Below are positions 41,223-42,388 of a stretch of 42,388 nt of DNA, piece by piece (the first letter of the stretch is position 1; the number at the start of each line of letters is the position of its first letter). The notes beneath the pieces were generated by a model that did not search any database, was not told the DNA's origin, and saw nothing but the letters and a program-made list of their open reading frames with translations. This stretch comes from Lysobacterales bacterium (GTDB taxonomy: Bacteria; Pseudomonadota; Gammaproteobacteria; Xanthomonadales; Xanthomonadaceae), in assembly GCA_020442465.1 (NCBI GenBank), contig JAGRJY010000116.1, positions 1 to 42,388 of the forward strand. The letters run 5' to 3'. The position numbers were made by a program, and so were the translations under genes.

Positions 41223-42388
41223 ATGGGCGATCGAACCGATCCAGAGGGCCTGCGCCTGCCGATCAAGCTCGACTCGACCAGCAACGGTGAATTCGAACCG
41301 GTGCCGCTGGACCGGGTGCATCACGTTGCCAACCGCTCCGCGCTCGAACAGGCCGATCGCCTGGCCCGGCGCGCGCGGCAGGACCGCCGCAGTTTCCTGA
41401 CCTCGGCCTGTGGTGCGGCGAGCACGCTGCTCTGCTTCAACGAAACATTCGCCGCCGCCGGCAAGCGCGGCGGCTACTACGCGGTGGGCGCAGACGCTGC
41501 CGAAGACGCCGCGCGGGCCGAGTCCGAGGTTGCCGGCAGCGAGTTCATCTTCGATGTACAGGGTCATTTCGTGAATCCCACCGGCGCCTGGACCCGCGAA
41601 CTCCCCGAGGGCGCCAGGCCGCTCTCCTTCACCCAAACCCAGGGTTGTGCAGCCGCAGCGCTGCCGGGCAATCTCGATCACCTGCAATGCCTCGGTCCCG
41701 ACGCATTCATCCAGGACATCTTTCTCGATTCGGACACCGATCTCACGGTGTTGAGCTTCGTCCCGTCGACGCGAGCCGGCCAGCCACTCACCATCGAGGA
41801 GGCGGCAGCGACCGCCGCCGTGGTCGAACGACTGCAGGGCACCCACCGCCTGTATCTGCATGGCCGGGTCAATCCCAACCAGGCCGGCGATGTCGAAGAC
41901 ATGGAGCGTCTGGCCAGCACCTTCTCGATCGCGGCATGGAAGACCTATACCCAGTGGGGACCTGACGGAAAGGGCTTCTTCCTCGACGACGATGTCGGCT
42001 TGCGCATGATCGAGGAGGCGCGCCGGCTGAAGGTGCGCAACGTGGCGATTCACAAGGGCTTGCCGTTCGGACCACAGTCTTACGAACACAGCACCTGCCA
42101 CGAGATCGGCCGCGTCGCCAAGCGCTTTCGCGATGTGAACTTCCTGATCTACCACGCCGGCTTCGTCACCGGGAAACCCGAAGGGCCCTACGACAGTGCG
42201 CGCATCGACGGCATCGATGCGCTGATCACGTCGGTGCGTGCTGCGAACCTCGGCCCGCAACACAACGTCTTCGCCGAGCTCGGTTCGACGTGGCGATTCC
42301 TGATGCGCGACCCCGATTCGGCCGCCCATGCGCTGGGCAAGCTGCTGGTGCACCTGGGCGAAGACAACATCCTCTGGGGCACCGATTC
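41223..42388 (+). CDS. Tat-exported amidohydrolase-family protein (3' end cut by window edge)
   Basis: The frame stays open from the ATG at 41223 to the right edge (388 codons visible). A long polar leader (about 1-50) precedes a twin-arginine signal DRRSFLTSACGAASTLLC (about 58-75), so the protein is probably exported folded. The mature part is an amidohydrolase-2-like TIM barrel: DVQGHFVNPTGAW near the start, then VAIHKGLPFG, LIYHAGFVTG and ILWGTD at the cut, which match the strand-end metal/substrate positions of this family, although the usual HxH of the first strand appears as QGH. Substrate unknown. The reverse-strand open frame across it is a shadow. A GGGGGG stretch lies about 10 nt before the ATG. 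Confidence 0.85.
   Translation, partial: MGDRTDPEGLRLPIKLDSTSNGEFEPVPLDRVHHVANRSALEQADRLARRARQDRRSFLTSACGAASTLLCFNETFAAAGKRGGYYAVGADAAEDAARAESEVAGSEFIFDVQGHFVNPTGAWTRELPEGARPLSFTQTQGCAAAALPGNLDHLQCLGPDAFIQDIFLDSDTDLTVLSFVPSTRAGQPLTIEEAAATAAVVERLQGTHRLYLHGRVNPNQAGDVEDMERLASTFSIAAWKTYTQWGPDGKGFFLDDDVGLRMIEEARRLKVRNVAIHKGLPFGPQSYEHSTCHEIGRVAKRFRDVNFLIYHAGFVTGKPEGPYDSARIDGIDALITSVRAANLGPQHNVFAELGSTWRFLMRDPDSAAHALGKLLVHLGEDNILWGTD

Overview
The window reads as chromosomal DNA of a high-GC gammaproteobacterium of the Xanthomonadales/Lysobacterales type. The basis is the gene order fabD-fabG-acpP-fabF-pabB-pabC-mltG-tmk-holB-pilZ, a PilZ of the type IV pilus kind, the GC-rich codon use, and GTAGGAG-type palindromic repeats like those I recall from this order. 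The organism was inferred from memory of families, not from a search. No tRNA, rRNA, CRISPR array, transposase, integrase or phage gene was seen.

Layout. (1) 1-10.3 kb, mostly minus strand: a fatty-acid, folate and cell-envelope operon from fabD down to pilZ and a TPR membrane protein, with many ATGA start/stop overlaps; acpP has its own promoter and a leader hairpin. The tail of a DUF998-like gene sits at the left edge. (2) 10.5-13.9 kb: an alpha/beta-hydrolase fused to a SnoaL-like domain (plus), convergent with a four-gene operon of three membrane proteins and a winged-helix regulator (minus) whose promoter is well defined. (3) 14.1-19.7 kb, minus: egtD-egtB (ergothioneine), a lipoprotein, a DeaD/CsdA-type helicase, and a 57-residue four-Cys protein. 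(4) 19.9-21.6 kb: an ECF sigma factor with a small membrane partner (minus), a 15-bp minisatellite, and a small membrane protein (plus). (5) 21.8-27.2 kb, plus: response regulator, CxxHxxM cupredoxin, a Cache-like/HAMP/cyclase-like/Ser-Thr-kinase receptor and a porin-like protein, followed by an SDR and an EamA transporter. (6) 28.9-29.3 kb: three exact-length 111-bp tandem repeats built of inverted palindromes. (7) 29.3-32.1 kb, minus: lipoprotein, yceD, rpmF, fabH. (8) 32.4-42.4 kb, plus: an ECF sigma factor overlapping a Ser/Thr kinase with a TPR-like C-terminal half, a 1,669-residue secreted protein, a universal stress protein behind a perfect FNR/ANR box, and the start of a Tat-exported amidohydrolase cut by the right edge.

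How it fits together. fabH with yceD-rpmF and the fabD-fabG-acpP-fabF block are normally contiguous; here about 19 kb of unrelated genes separate them, and the 111-bp repeats lie beside fabH at one edge of that interval. The two most system-like parts are the sigma/kinase/giant-secreted-protein locus (32.4-40.6 kb), where the sigma factor has Thr-Ser at the position where region 2.2 is usually acidic, as expected for kinase-activated sigma factors, and the response regulator/cupredoxin/receptor-kinase/porin locus (21.8-27.2 kb), which looks like an envelope-sensing module of unknown stimulus.
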